A DNA stretch of 21,309 nucleotides. It comes from a virus. The stretch lies in the IMG/VR virus record IMGVR_UViG_3300030107_005390, positions 1 through 21,309 of that record, one strand, 5' to 3'. Positions 1 to 6,180 of the stretch are shown here, in pieces. The number at the start of each line of letters is the position of its first letter. Within the stretch, counting starts at the first letter, position 1. The position numbers were made by a program, and so were the translations under genes. The notes under the pieces are model-generated. The model searched no databases and was not told the origin of the DNA. It saw nothing but the letters and a program-made list of their open reading frames with translations.

Positions 1-1
1 A

Positions 2-946
2 CCTATTAATTATGTAGAGGGTGCTGAATGTCCTCGTTGGATGCAATGTCTTAAAGAGTGGGGCAATGATGATCCTGCTTGGAGCATGCTACTTATGAGG
101 TGGATGGGTTATTGTCTCATGAATCACAGAAGACATGCAAGATGGCTACTCATGTACGGTAAAGTAAGAAGCGGTAAGGGTACTATCGGTAAGGTTTTAC
201 AGAAACTATTGGGGATGGATGGGTACATGAACACAAGTCTTGACGATCTCAGTGGAGACTTTGGCTTAGATGGCTTGGAACACTCTCGTGTTCTTTGCAT
301 TAGTGAAGTTAGTGAACTAGAAGGTAAGGATGGTGAAAGAGCAACACGAGTCCTCAAGAATATCATTGGTCAAGATCCTATGACTGTCAATGTTAAGTAC
401 AAAAGGCAGATGAGAAACGTGGTTGTGAACGCAGCACCCATTGTTCAGGCGAATGAGATCCCCAATCTTCCTAATAAAGGAAGAGGATTATCTTCGAAGA
501 TGCTAGTTTTGCCCTTCGATGTGAGTTTTGAGGGTAAAGAAGACCCATATCTAATTGATATCCTCTTAGAAGAGCTAGAAGGTATAGCTGCATGGGCTGT
601 TCAGGGGGCTATCGACCTAGAAAATGAGTATGACAGGTTCCCATTGCCTGATAGGGCGAAGGATACCATCAAAATGTACCATTTACAGAACAATCCGTTT
701 GATTATTTCCTTGAAGAGAGGTTCATCAAGAACGGAGATGGGTTTGTTGCTACCGATCTGCTGTGGATGCAGTGGAATGACTGGCTAAAGAAGAATTCCA
801 TCAGGAATCTCCATGTATCTAGGAACCAATTGACGATAAAGATAGAAACACAAAGTAGTTGGGAGGTGTTTAGGCACCGACCCCACGGTGGAAAACGAGG
901 TTTGAAAGGTTTGAGCCTCCGTAAAAGTTTTGAGGACTTGTGCTAA
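2..946 (+). CDS. Phage P4/D5-type primase-helicase, C-terminal part (5' end outside window)
   Basis: The reading frame is open to the left edge, so an upstream portion of the protein is missing; the first in-window ATG at 41 is internal. The visible part is a superfamily 3 helicase core. A Walker A motif GKVRSGKGT lies at 158-184, a Walker B-like strand RVLCISEVSE about 40 residues later, and a sensor-like APIVQANEIPNL after that. The segment before Walker A (W-x-GYCL) is typical of the D5_N region, and the tail with ELEGIAAWAVQGA matches the end of P4-family primases. Such proteins unwind DNA at the replication fork and usually carry a primase domain upstream, which cannot be seen here. It fits with the DNA polymerase further right. 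The C-terminal 60 or so residues are basic and may bind DNA. The family call is firm; the presence of the primase half is inferred. Confidence 0.88.
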   Translation, partial: PINYVEGAECPRWMQCLKEWGNDDPAWSMLLMRWMGYCLMNHRRHARWLLMYGKVRSGKGTIGKVLQKLLGMDGYMNTSLDDLSGDFGLDGLEHSRVLCISEVSELEGKDGERATRVLKNIIGQDPMTVNVKYKRQMRNVVVNAAPIVQANEIPNLPNKGRGLSSKMLVLPFDVSFEGKEDPYLIDILLEELEGIAAWAVQGAIDLENEYDRFPLPDRAKDTIKMYHLQNNPFDYFLEERFIKNGDGFVATDLLWMQWNDWLKKNSIRNLHVSRNQLTIKIETQSSWEVFRHRPHGGKRGLKGLSLRKSFEDLC

Positions 947-964
947 GCACAGAAGGAGTACATA

Positions 965-1240
965 ATGGAAAAGAAGACAATGAGCAGAGAGATGGTACAG
1001 ATGATTTGTGCCAATCTCGAAGATGGAGTTTTTGTGAGACAAGATATAGGGTCACCCAAAGATGCAAACCTTAGAGATCTGTGGACTCATCTTAGGATAA
1101 AGTACAGAGATGGGGACTCTATTGTCGACGAGGACGGTCTAATTTGGGATATCTTTAGGAAAGAGAAGGGTTTTGCCCTCTATTGCCGAGAAACCGAAGA
1201 AGCAATCGAAGTTCCTAAGCCAAAGAAGTTGGGGGGGTAA
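965..1240 (+). CDS. Hypothetical protein, 91 aa
   Basis: I do not recognise the family. The start is supported by AGAAGGAG 7 bases upstream of ATG. The protein is charged and soluble, with no membrane segment, and ends in a Lys/Pro-rich tail (PKPKKLGG). It follows the primase-helicase gene by 18 bases, so it is probably cotranscribed with it and may be a helicase accessory factor, which is inference only. The last two Gly codons and the stop lie in the G-rich arm and loop of the terminator hairpin. Confidence 0.75.
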   Translation: MEKKTMSREMVQMICANLEDGVFVRQDIGSPKDANLRDLWTHLRIKYRDGDSIVDEDGLIWDIFRKEKGFALYCRETEEAIEVPKPKKLGG

Positions 1241-1254
1241 ACCCCCCACTTTTA
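1226..1254 (+). terminator. Intrinsic terminator after the primase operon
   Basis: Six G (1232-1237) pair with six C (1242-1247) around a TAAA loop; AAGT (1226-1229) and ACTT (1248-1251) extend the stem after a two-base bulge, and CTTTTA follows. The hairpin overlaps the stop codon of the upstream gene. The 3' arm also carries one copy of the recurrent octamer CCCCCACT (AGTGGGGG on the other strand). Confidence 0.75.
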
Positions 1255-1839
1255 GATACGGCTGTACCGCATGTGCCGGGTCAATCTCACCCTTTATATA
1301 AATGATATATTGTCACGCAATAGGTAGTAAAGACCTGGTACATCCGGTACGGAGGGGGATATTAGGGAATAACGCAGCTGAAAACGCTGATTTGTGAACC
1401 AAGCTAAGTGGTACATAAGTGGATCAGACCCGGTTCATAGAGTGGGGGAAAGATCAAAAGTATAAAAAGCAAAAAATTCCTAGACAGAATCGGTGTTTCG
1501 ATCACAAACCAACGACCCAACCAGGGGGCGACGGGGGTACCCCGAATAACCCACAACCCTCAGGACTCACACACACACAGAAAACACGCAACCTATTCGC
1601 CTCGGTTCTGGTACTTTGAACCCACGAATTAATTACCACCAACCACATACACACACGGTCAGGCTTTTCGGAAGTACAACCTGCGGGGAAGGACATCTTA
1701 TCTTGACCTAAATCAACAGTCCAATTGGTGTTCGGGGCATTGCAATGTTGGTCGGGCGAGCCGACCTTCCATGCGCCCCTTACCCAGTTGTGTTCGGGTG
1801 TATTTTTATTCTTTTTCGAAACTGTAATTTTTATAAACA
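1255..1839 (+). other. Long noncoding region with stem-loops; possible structured leader RNA
   Basis: About 585 bases with no credible gene. The region is richer in C and CA than its surroundings, with CA-repeat patches near 1566-1579 and 1648-1656. Stems seen by eye: TGAACC (1395-1400) with GGTTCA (1432-1437); GGTTC (1604-1608) with GAACC (1618-1622); GGGGC (1734-1738) with GCCCC (1775-1779), enclosing GGTCGG (1750-1755) with CCGACC (1761-1766, loop GCGAG). A weak ACCC/GGGT stem near 1782-1799 is followed by a T-rich run and could be a leader terminator or attenuator. A TTGACC at 1703 resembles a -35 box but has no convincing -10 partner. The region sits in front of an SSB-like gene. It may be a regulatory leader, a replication origin or an RNA gene; the sequence alone does not decide. 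Confidence 0.45.
1439..1448 (+). repeat. Recurrent G-rich motif AGAGTGGGGG (one of ten copies of the AGTGGGGG core)
   Basis: The octamer AGTGGGGG occurs ten times in the window. On the + strand: 1441, 7453, 10154, 13352, 19717. On the - strand, as CCCCCACT starting at 1243, 4586, 7805, 15927, 20377. Six copies extend to AGAGTGGGGG or its near form GGAGTGGGGG. Several lie inside genes and force GGG or CCC codons that are otherwise rare in these AT-rich reading frames. For random sequence of this composition I would expect fewer than one copy. The role is unknown; candidates are a replication, recombination or packaging signal, or a protein-binding site. Confidence 0.6.
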
Positions 1840-1853
1840 AAGGAGATATTACA

Positions 1854-2312
1854 ATGACATATAAATACACAGCACCAGAGTCCGTGATGAATGGAACTAA
1901 AACCACAGCGACAGCGGACGACACAGGAGTCGTAATCAACACAGGATTCGACACACTAACAGTACCTTGGGCAAACATGCAAATTTGGAAGTTTGACGGT
2001 AAAGACGGTACTGGAATGCACCCAATCACCGTGTACAACGGACAAATGCAATACTGTGTCGCATACAGCAGTGGTGACATTCAAGGCACCAACATTCGCC
2101 TCTTCGGTGGACGTAAAATCAAATTCATGATGAACGTCGAAAGAGAACTGTTCGTCGCTATTGCTGAAAATCTCGGTAAAGGCGATTTGGTAACACAATG
2201 GGAAGCCGAAGCCGTTCGCAATGGCGATAAAACAGCCAAAGTTGATGCATCTGCAGTGAAAGCAACGCTCAACAAAGCGAACACCGAAGACACCGAAGAA
2301 CCACCATTCTAA
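1854..2312 (+). CDS. Hypothetical protein with SSB-like acidic C-terminal tail, 152 aa
   Basis: The start at 1854 is chosen because AAAGGAGAT sits 8 bases upstream; a longer in-frame extension to 1725 would run through a hairpin and has no ribosome site. The body is predicted to be beta-rich (VVINTGF, TLTVPW, HPITVYNG, NIRLFGGRKIKFMM). The last residues DTEEPPF form an acidic tail ending in Pro-Pro-Phe, resembling the DDDIPF-type tip of bacterial and phage single-stranded DNA-binding proteins, which docks partner proteins. That suggests a divergent SSB, in keeping with the neighbouring primase-helicase, but no OB-fold motif can be proved by eye. Third codon positions are richer in C than in the genes that follow, which could mean high expression or a different origin. 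Confidence 0.7.
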   Translation: MTYKYTAPESVMNGTKTTATADDTGVVINTGFDTLTVPWANMQIWKFDGKDGTGMHPITVYNGQMQYCVAYSSGDIQGTNIRLFGGRKIKFMMNVERELFVAIAENLGKGDLVTQWEAEAVRNGDKTAKVDASAVKATLNKANTEDTEEPPF

Positions 2313-2316
2313 CCCC

Positions 2317-2470
2317 AACAGAGACCTGAGTAAGTCTTAAAACTACTCTGTTAATGGATAACAAAAGTAATACCTAGCGCAATGCTCCTGGAGAGCCACT
2401 GTGGTAATAGCAACTAAGAGACTGCTAATAGTGACACTGGAAACCATTAACATTTTTCGGGGTTATTATT
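2317..2470 (+). other. Structured spacer with several short hairpins
   Basis: The 220-base gap between 2312 and 2533 holds no gene. AACAGAG (2317-2323) pairs perfectly with CTCTGTT (2346-2352). GCTC (2384-2387) pairs with GAGC (2393-2396). TAGCA (2408-2412) pairs with TGCTA (2423-2427), flanked by CACT (2397-2400) with AGTG (2430-2433), giving a nested stem. CATTAA and TTAATG arms follow around 2445-2475. No T-run follows the first stems, so they do not look like simple terminators. A small RNA or a processed leader is possible. Confidence 0.4.
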
Positions 2471-2509
2471 AATGATATTGCTTCGCAGACTCGCAAAATC
2501 TATTAACAA

Positions 2510-2526
2510 ACCCCTACAACAAGGAG
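2510..2526 (+). promoter_or_regulatory. Shared leader motif with ribosome-binding site (copy 1)
   Basis: ACCCCTACAACAAGGAG directly precedes the zinc-ribbon gene. Similar strings precede the next two genes: ACCCTAATACAAGGAG (2830-2845) and ACCCCTAACGCAAGGA (3290-3305). Conservation reaches past the Shine-Dalgarno into the ACCCCTAA part, suggesting a shared regulatory site or RNA-binding site for this gene set. Confidence 0.5.
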
Positions 2527-2532
2527 AACAAC

Positions 2533-2712
2533 ATGCCTGAACTAAATATCGACGAGATAGCAGAACACACTGATGATAACACATCATGTGCAATATGCGA
2601 CAAAGAGTACAACGTACACAACTCGCATCCTATCGCACCTGAGATATGCGGAGAATGTTGGGCTGAAATAGACCCACACTTCTCACCCGACAACAGGTAC
2701 ATCGCTCTGTAA
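2533..2712 (+). CDS. Small zinc-ribbon protein, 59 aa
   Basis: The gene starts at ATG after AAGGAG (spacing 6) and ends at TAA 2710-2712. The protein contains CAIC at about residues 19-22 and CGEC at about 42-45, a typical four-cysteine zinc-binding pair with roughly 20 residues between the knuckles. It is acidic at the N-terminus and has no membrane segment. Phages often encode such mini zinc ribbons as regulators or host-takeover proteins, but no specific function can be assigned. It stands alone between two structured spacers and shares its leader motif with the next two genes. Confidence 0.75.
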   Translation: MPELNIDEIAEHTDDNTSCAICDKEYNVHNSHPIAPEICGECWAEIDPHFSPDNRYIAL

Positions 2713-2748
2713 CTAAGACTACAGAGAGGTGTACCGACCGAAGGGCGG

Positions 2749-2766
2749 CATCAGTACCAGAAGTTG
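2749..2766 (+). repeat. Spacer repeat CATSAGTACCAGAAKTTG, copy 1
   Basis: CATCAGTACCAGAAGTTG here matches CATGAGTACCAGAATTTG at 3865-3882 in 16 of 18 bases. Both lie in noncoding spacers about 90-110 bases upstream of a gene start, and both directly follow a short GC-rich or AG-rich hairpin. This suggests a duplicated RNA element or regulatory site. Confidence 0.5.
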
Positions 2767-2798
2767 TTTGTTCTTCAAAAATATAGCCCTTTTTAACT

Positions 2799-2816
2799 TT
2801 TATTCAACTGAATAAA
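2799..2816 (+). promoter_or_regulatory. 18-bp palindrome, candidate operator
   Basis: TTTATTCA (2799-2806) and TGAATAAA (2809-2816) are perfect inverted arms around a two-base centre. The centre is too short for a good hairpin loop, so a dimeric DNA-binding protein site is more likely. It lies 37 bases before the next ATG. No regulator in the window can be linked to it. Confidence 0.4.
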
Positions 2817-2829
2817 TCAAACTATTTCA

Positions 2830-2845
2830 ACCCTAATACAAGGAG
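2830..2845 (+). promoter_or_regulatory. Shared leader motif with ribosome-binding site (copy 2)
   Basis: ACCCTAATACAAGGAG, 7 bases before the ATG at 2853; the second of three related leaders (see 2510-2526). Confidence 0.5.
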
Positions 2846-2852
2846 ATAACCA

Positions 2853-3215
2853 ATGTCACGGAAAGATGAACCAAGAACATTTCATACTAAGAAAGGTAAG
2901 AAAGTTAGTACTAACTTGAACCAACACAGTGAGACGTTCAAAAGGAATCTAGGGATTCTAGAAACTAAATTACCTCATTATGGAACAGACTCACCACGAG
3001 TATCCATAAATGACTTCCAAAAACTATGGACAGGCATAAATGACATATTAAATGAGTTAATGATATTAAATGATTTAGATGTAATGTATAACCCATCATT
3101 AATGCTCATGACAATAAGACATAAATCATTAATATTCAAATTAGTAGAAGATGAGTTGTGCGAATTAGAATACGCAGAGCACTTAGAACGTGAGGCAATG
3201 GAAAGCCAAGCATAA
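2853..3215 (+). CDS. Hypothetical protein, 120 aa
   Basis: Unrecognised. The N-terminal 35 residues are basic and Ser/Thr/Lys-rich (KKGKKVSTNLNQ), and the rest is predicted alpha-helical with a strongly acidic end (EDELCELEYAEHLEREAMES). There is no membrane segment. The start is backed by AAGGAGAT. The gene is followed by a strong terminator and preceded by a structured spacer, so it is probably its own transcription unit. An early, host-directed protein is plausible but unproven. Confidence 0.7.
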   Translation: MSRKDEPRTFHTKKGKKVSTNLNQHSETFKRNLGILETKLPHYGTDSPRVSINDFQKLWTGINDILNELMILNDLDVMYNPSLMLMTIRHKSLIFKLVEDELCELEYAEHLEREAMESQA

Positions 3216-3255
3216 TAGACAGTTAATGGTAGTCTATAAAATTCAACCATTCGAG

Positions 3256-3282
3256 TAGTTGGCGTAACCAACTATTTTTTTT
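3256..3282 (+). terminator. Intrinsic terminator
   Basis: TAGTTGG (3256-3262) pairs with CCAACTA (3268-3274) around a CGTAA loop, followed by eight T (3275-3282). A further stem, ATAGAC/GTCTAT, lies just upstream near 3218-3238. The GGCGTAACC loop-closing sequence recurs in the hairpin at 16197-16213. Confidence 0.88.
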
Positions 3283-3289
3283 AACTAAA

Positions 3290-3305
3290 ACCCCTAACGC
3301 AAGGA
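3290..3305 (+). promoter_or_regulatory. Shared leader motif with ribosome-binding site (copy 3)
   Basis: ACCCCTAACGCAAGGA lies between the terminator T-run and the ATG at 3314; the third of three related leaders. Its position directly behind a terminator means any promoter for the next gene must overlap this motif or lie upstream of the terminator. Confidence 0.5.
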
Positions 3306-3313
3306 AGCAAAAA

Positions 3314-3805
3314 ATGATGGTAGCACTTAATCACCAAAAACATCCAATAGGAACACACATTGAACCTATGAGGGTCAAAGAAGCAGTATATACAGATACT
3401 TATGATGAAATAGAAAGAGTATATTTATCAGTATTAGCATATTCAGAATTAGAATTCATAATTAATGACAGATGGTTATCACATGTGAAAATAGATATAT
3501 GTAGACATCCAAGCAAATCAGCAGAACTAAATGATGACACTCTATATTACAAACTAAGAACATTAGGAATGAGAGTTAAAACAACAGAAGACTTTAACAA
3601 GTTACCTGATGGAGTTCCTCACATAATATTTAATGATAGAGATAGTGCAGAAAAAGCAATCGTAAGTTGGATTGAATTACAAAATTTGGAGGAAGCATTC
3701 CCAAGAATGTACACATGTATAAATGGTTTATTAGACCAATATTATAAAAGCCCATTAGATAAACTAGTAGAACTAATGGACAAACCAGATATAAAAGTGC
3801 CTTGA
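3314..3805 (+). CDS. Hypothetical protein, 163 aa
   Basis: No family recognised. It is a soluble protein of mixed helix and strand with very AT-rich codon use. The start is ATGATG at 3314-3319, and either ATG could be used with AAGGAAG upstream. Tyr and His residues are frequent in the N-terminal third, and the C-terminus is mainly helical (LDQYYKSPLDKLVELMDK). It stands alone between a terminator and another structured spacer. Confidence 0.7.
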   Translation: MMVALNHQKHPIGTHIEPMRVKEAVYTDTYDEIERVYLSVLAYSELEFIINDRWLSHVKIDICRHPSKSAELNDDTLYYKLRTLGMRVKTTEDFNKLPDGVPHIIFNDRDSAEKAIVSWIELQNLEEAFPRMYTCINGLLDQYYKSPLDKLVELMDKPDIKVP

Positions 3806-3808
3806 TTA

Positions 3809-3938
3809 AGGGTTATCCCTGAACGACCTGAACATGTCGTAAAACTGTTCTCTTTAAAGGAGAGCATGAGTACCAGAATTTGAATGAATGAATGTTCGTG
3901 TCGACATCACCGCTCGTCCTTGCGGGAGCGGTGAGTCG
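3809..3938 (+). other. Structured spacer with a strong GC-rich hairpin and repeat copy 2
   Basis: The 170-base gap holds AGGG/CCCT (3809-3820), ACGAC/GTCGT (3823-3840), CTCT/AGAG near 3850-3864, the repeat CATGAGTACCAGAATTTG (3865-3882), a GAATGAATGAATG triple repeat, and a strong hairpin. In that hairpin CGAC plus TCACCGCTC (3902-3915, one bulged A) pairs with GAGCGGTGA plus GTCG (3926-3938), 13 base pairs in all. No T-run follows, so this is not a standard terminator. Its G+C stands out in an AT-rich region, which suggests selection for RNA structure. Confidence 0.5.
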
Positions 3939-3974
3939 CCACTCTAACATACTCATACAGAAAGGAATCGAAAA

Positions 3975-4448
3975 ATGAGTTTTAATAAGACAGGGAAATG
4001 GGATTGTGTATCAAAAGTAGATAGTAATCAATTTGCAAATTGTCCTTATCAAATGTCAAATGACTTTCATTGGGAAATAGATCATAATCCCGCAGCATAC
4101 AGACATGATAGTTATTGGGATAATGTTCAAAGACCAGAAAGAATACCATCCATTTTGAGAGATTTTGATGTGGATACTACAGATGATTTTTATGTAGCAA
4201 AAGAATACATAAGAAGTAATTTGTTGAAAAGTAGCACACCAAACTATACAAAATGGTCTTCAGTTCTATTAGCAGTAATAAAATTAGAACAAAGAAGAAA
4301 CAGAAGAAAACAGAACAGGATGTACAATCGTAGCATTCAACCCAACCGATTACCAGAAGATGTGCAAAGGAACAAGAAAAATGGAAAATTCAGAAATAGA
4401 AGAAGTAGTGCAAGAAATAGACAAACTAATAAAAGAAGAATACGATAA
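3975..4448 (+). CDS. Hypothetical protein with basic C-terminal tail, 157 aa
   Basis: Unrecognised. The first 110 residues are polar and mixed, with several aromatic residues (W, Y, F). From about residue 108 to the end the protein is extremely rich in Arg, Lys and Asn (RRNRRKQNR, RNRRSSARNRQTNKRR). The last 23 or so codons overlap the next gene in another frame, so that part of the tail is a by-product of A-rich sequence read out of phase, or an evolved nucleic-acid-binding extension. Start supported by AAAGGA before ATG. Confidence 0.6.
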   Translation: MSFNKTGKWDCVSKVDSNQFANCPYQMSNDFHWEIDHNPAAYRHDSYWDNVQRPERIPSILRDFDVDTTDDFYVAKEYIRSNLLKSSTPNYTKWSSVLLAVIKLEQRRNRRKQNRMYNRSIQPNRLPEDVQRNKKNGKFRNRRSSARNRQTNKRRIR

Positions 4449-4731
4449 AATAGCAATCGTTTTAGCAATATCAGGTAGATACAATTACACAGATAAAGAA
4501 TACGACTATTTAGTTGGGAAATTAGAAGATATGGATGACCCGACTAAAAGAGAAATAGCAGAATTGATAGCAGATGAAATACATTCCCCCACTCTTGAAG
4601 GGGATATCTTAAGAAGCATGCCTTGGCACGACAATAATTATTGTGTCCAAGCAGATTGGCAAAAACCAAGAAAGGAAAGAATCCGTGAACCGGAAAGAAA
4701 ACCAATCAAGATTAGACCCATTTTTAAGTAA
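4381..4731 (+). CDS. Hypothetical protein, 116 aa
   Basis: Unrecognised. I chose ATG 4381 because AAAGGAA lies 9 bases upstream; the ATG at 4360 has no ribosome site. The N-terminal half is acidic and helical (MENSEIEEVVQEIDKLIKEE) and the last 20 residues are strongly basic (KPRKERIREPERKPIKIR). It overlaps the preceding gene by 68 bases. It contains one minus-oriented AGAGTGGGGG copy at 4586-4595, forcing a CCC codon for Pro. Confidence 0.65.
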   Translation: MENSEIEEVVQEIDKLIKEEYDKIAIVLAISGRYNYTDKEYDYLVGKLEDMDDPTKREIAELIADEIHSPTLEGDILRSMPWHDNNYCVQADWQKPRKERIREPERKPIKIRPIFK

Positions 4732-4744
4732 CAAGGTTAACCTA

Positions 4745-5032
4745 ATGAGTGTGTTTATTGCACTAACTACAGCAATAAATACCTTAGAAGGAGAAGATCA
4801 AGAAGAAGTTACGGATAAAGCAGTTGATTCATTCATTAAGGCATGTTTAGCAGCAGCTGAAAGAGGCACACCATGCCCAGTTGACTTAACGAAAAACAAA
4901 GAACTAGTTTTAGCACTAATGAAAGAACTATTAACAGACACAATGAAAGATCTAATTAAATACCTATCCAAATCAAAGGATTGGGATAACTCACTAGAAG
5001 AATATTTCGAAGAAATGTCATGGAAGGAGTAA
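4745..5032 (+). CDS. Hypothetical protein, 95 aa
   Basis: Unrecognised acidic, all-helical protein. The ATG at 4745 follows ACAAGG; a longer in-frame start at 4643 would overlap the previous gene by 89 bases and add a low-complexity segment, so it is not preferred. Features are an Ala-rich helix with one Cys (KACLAAAERGTPCPVD) and a terminal acidic helix (NSLEEYFEEMSWKE). It is followed after 5 bases by the DUF932-like gene and is probably cotranscribed with it. Confidence 0.68.
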   Translation: MSVFIALTTAINTLEGEDQEEVTDKAVDSFIKACLAAAERGTPCPVDLTKNKELVLALMKELLTDTMKDLIKYLSKSKDWDNSLEEYFEEMSWKE

Positions 5033-5037
5033 ATTAA

Positions 5038-5844
5038 ATGACATACAAAACACATGGAGCCACAGAAGAAGTAAATTACGAACAATTGACAAGCTTATAT
5101 GTACCTGAGCAAACAAGAACTCATGTACCAATACCTCATCATAAACTATGGGATATACTAGAAGAAAAGCTATCTTACATGGGACATGAAACAAGAGCAA
5201 CAGAGTTTCTAGTGTCTAAAGACGGACAAAAGTTTGTTGGTAAATTTAAATTGCATGGTGAAGATAACGCAAGCGGTGAAGATGGAAGTGAATACGCCTA
5301 TCAAGGTGCAATATTCAATAGCCACGATAAAACACTGCCTGTAGCAGTAACTGAAGGCACCCACACATTTGTGTGCAGTAATGGACTATACATTGCAAAC
5401 TTTGTAGTTTCAAACAAACACACAAAAAATATTTGGGATACCGTACATAAAGAACTAAAGAACTTTGTGTGGGATTTAGCAAACAGAAGAAATAAAATGT
5501 TTAACTGGATAGAACAAACAAGAAACTTTGATTATTCTTCTGACAAAGAAGTACATGATTGTCTAATTAGAGAAATGAAAGCAGGGATTATTAACCCAAC
5601 AGACATTAAACCAATATTAGAACACTGGGAAAACCCAGAACATGAAGAGTTCAAAGATAGAAATGGGTACAGTCTAATCAATGCACACACGTCACATTGG
5701 AGAGCACATAACCCATTCACTCTACCATCAAAATCAATTAAATTGAGGAGATTTATTAATGACTACCAAAATAACTCTGGAACAGATAGAAATGGACATG
5801 AAGAAACTGGAGCAATACAGATCAGAACTCCTGACTTCGCTTGA
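5038..5844 (+). CDS. DUF932-like phage protein, 268 aa
   Basis: The central part (FNSHDKTLPVAVTEG, then HTFVCSNGLYIANF, residues about 93-122) resembles the DUF932/phage-plasmid-like family, in which an NSHDGS-type strand is followed by an xFVCxNGL motif. The function of that family is unknown; it is frequent on phages and plasmids. A helical region (KELKNFVWDLANRRNKMFNWIEQ) follows. The final 29 codons overlap the next gene in another frame and look less constrained. The start is ATG 5038, with AAGGAG 7-12 bases upstream overlapping the stop region of the previous gene. Family assignment is moderate. Confidence 0.65.
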   Translation: MTYKTHGATEEVNYEQLTSLYVPEQTRTHVPIPHHKLWDILEEKLSYMGHETRATEFLVSKDGQKFVGKFKLHGEDNASGEDGSEYAYQGAIFNSHDKTLPVAVTEGTHTFVCSNGLYIANFVVSNKHTKNIWDTVHKELKNFVWDLANRRNKMFNWIEQTRNFDYSSDKEVHDCLIREMKAGIINPTDIKPILEHWENPEHEEFKDRNGYSLINAHTSHWRAHNPFTLPSKSIKLRRFINDYQNNSGTDRNGHEETGAIQIRTPDFA

Positions 5845-5971
5845 TAAAATTACTACTGATATAGCCTTACTTTCAGAAGAAAGAGGAAGGCTGCTAAGGC
5901 AACTACACGATGTCAACCGAGAAACTGTTGAAAAACAGGTAGAGGGTGACAAGATTTTAAGAAAGACATAA
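5759..5971 (+). CDS. Small coiled-coil protein, 70 aa
   Basis: TGAGGAGAT precedes the ATG with good spacing. Heptad-like leucine and isoleucine spacing runs through most of the protein (LEQIEMDMKKLEQYRSELL, then ALLSEERGRLLRQL), so a coiled coil is likely. No membrane segment. The gene starts 86 bases inside the preceding gene in a different frame, an unusually long overlap. It is followed by the strong terminator at 5990-6024. Function unknown; it resembles in style the coiled-coil protein at 7618-7902. Confidence 0.72.
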   Translation: MTTKITLEQIEMDMKKLEQYRSELLTSLDKITTDIALLSEERGRLLRQLHDVNRETVEKQVEGDKILRKT

Positions 5972-5981
5972 AAATCGGGGG

Positions 5982-6152
5982 TTATTCAGAGTCAGATTTC
6001 TTAACGGAAGTCTGACTTTTTTTTAGTGGAAACATGGAATTTAATTTCTTCCGTCTTTCCTCACATTTACTGCAGGTAGGGATATTTACCTTATCTGTAA
6101 GTCTCTTGATAATATCTCCGAGACCTTCAATTTTTTGTTTGTCACTATTCAA
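5982..6152 (-). CDS. Small basic CxxC protein of the phage GLGD...C..C..RRKKLN type, 56 aa
   Basis: This minus-strand gene starts at TTG (6152-6150) with AGGAG at 6165-6161, spacing 8, and stops at TAA (5984-5982). The protein reads GLGDIIKRLTDKVNIPTCS then KCEERRKKLN. From memory, a Gly-Leu-Gly-Asp start, an amphipathic helix, a C-x2-C knuckle and an Arg/Lys/Leu/Asn ending recur in small proteins of environmental phages; their function is unknown to me. The last 14 codons coincide with the intrinsic terminator that serves the plus-strand operon. It is the only minus-strand gene seen left of 20 kb. A plus-strand open frame through the same bases (from 6034) looks like its shadow. Confidence 0.72.
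   Translation of the reverse strand: MNSDKQKIEGLGDIIKRLTDKVNIPTCSKCEERRKKLNSMFPLKKSQTSVKKSDSE
5990..6024 (+). terminator. Strong intrinsic terminator, embedded in the 3' end of the minus-strand gene
   Basis: AGTCAGATTTC (5990-6000) pairs with GAAGTCTGACT (6007-6017), one G-U pair, loop TTAACG, followed by eight T ending at 6024. It closes the operon ending at 5971. On the other strand the same bases encode a Lys-Lys-Ser and Ser/Thr-rich tail. Confidence 0.9.
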
Positions 6153-6168
6153 AACAGATACTCCTATT

Positions 6169-6174
6169 TATAAT
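6169..6174 (+). promoter_or_regulatory. Candidate -10 box for a leaderless transcript
   Basis: A perfect TATAAT ends 6 bases before the ATG at 6181. TTCAAA at 6148-6153 could be a weak -35 with a 15-base spacer. No Shine-Dalgarno is visible before 6181, so transcription may start at or next to the start codon. The ribosome site of the divergent minus-strand gene is only 4 bases away. Confidence 0.4.
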
Positions 6175-6180
6175 GAAATT

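Noticed and set aside
1395-1437. Group I intron or tRNA-like element
   Set aside because: The TGAACC/GGTTCA stem alone is not enough; conserved intron core elements were not found and no split gene flanks it.
1419-1619. Plus-strand open frame of 66 codons in the first noncoding region
   Set aside because: No ribosome site at the GTG start, low-complexity Pro/Gln/Thr product, and it crosses hairpin arms.
1502-2080. Minus-strand open frame of 192 codons
   Set aside because: It runs antisense through the well-supported gene at 1854 and has a Cys/Pro/Ser-rich shadow-like composition without a ribosome site.
6034-6180. N-terminal extension of the gene at 6181
   Set aside because: It is antisense to the minus-strand CxxC gene and starts directly after a terminator; the hydrophobic stretch is a shadow.
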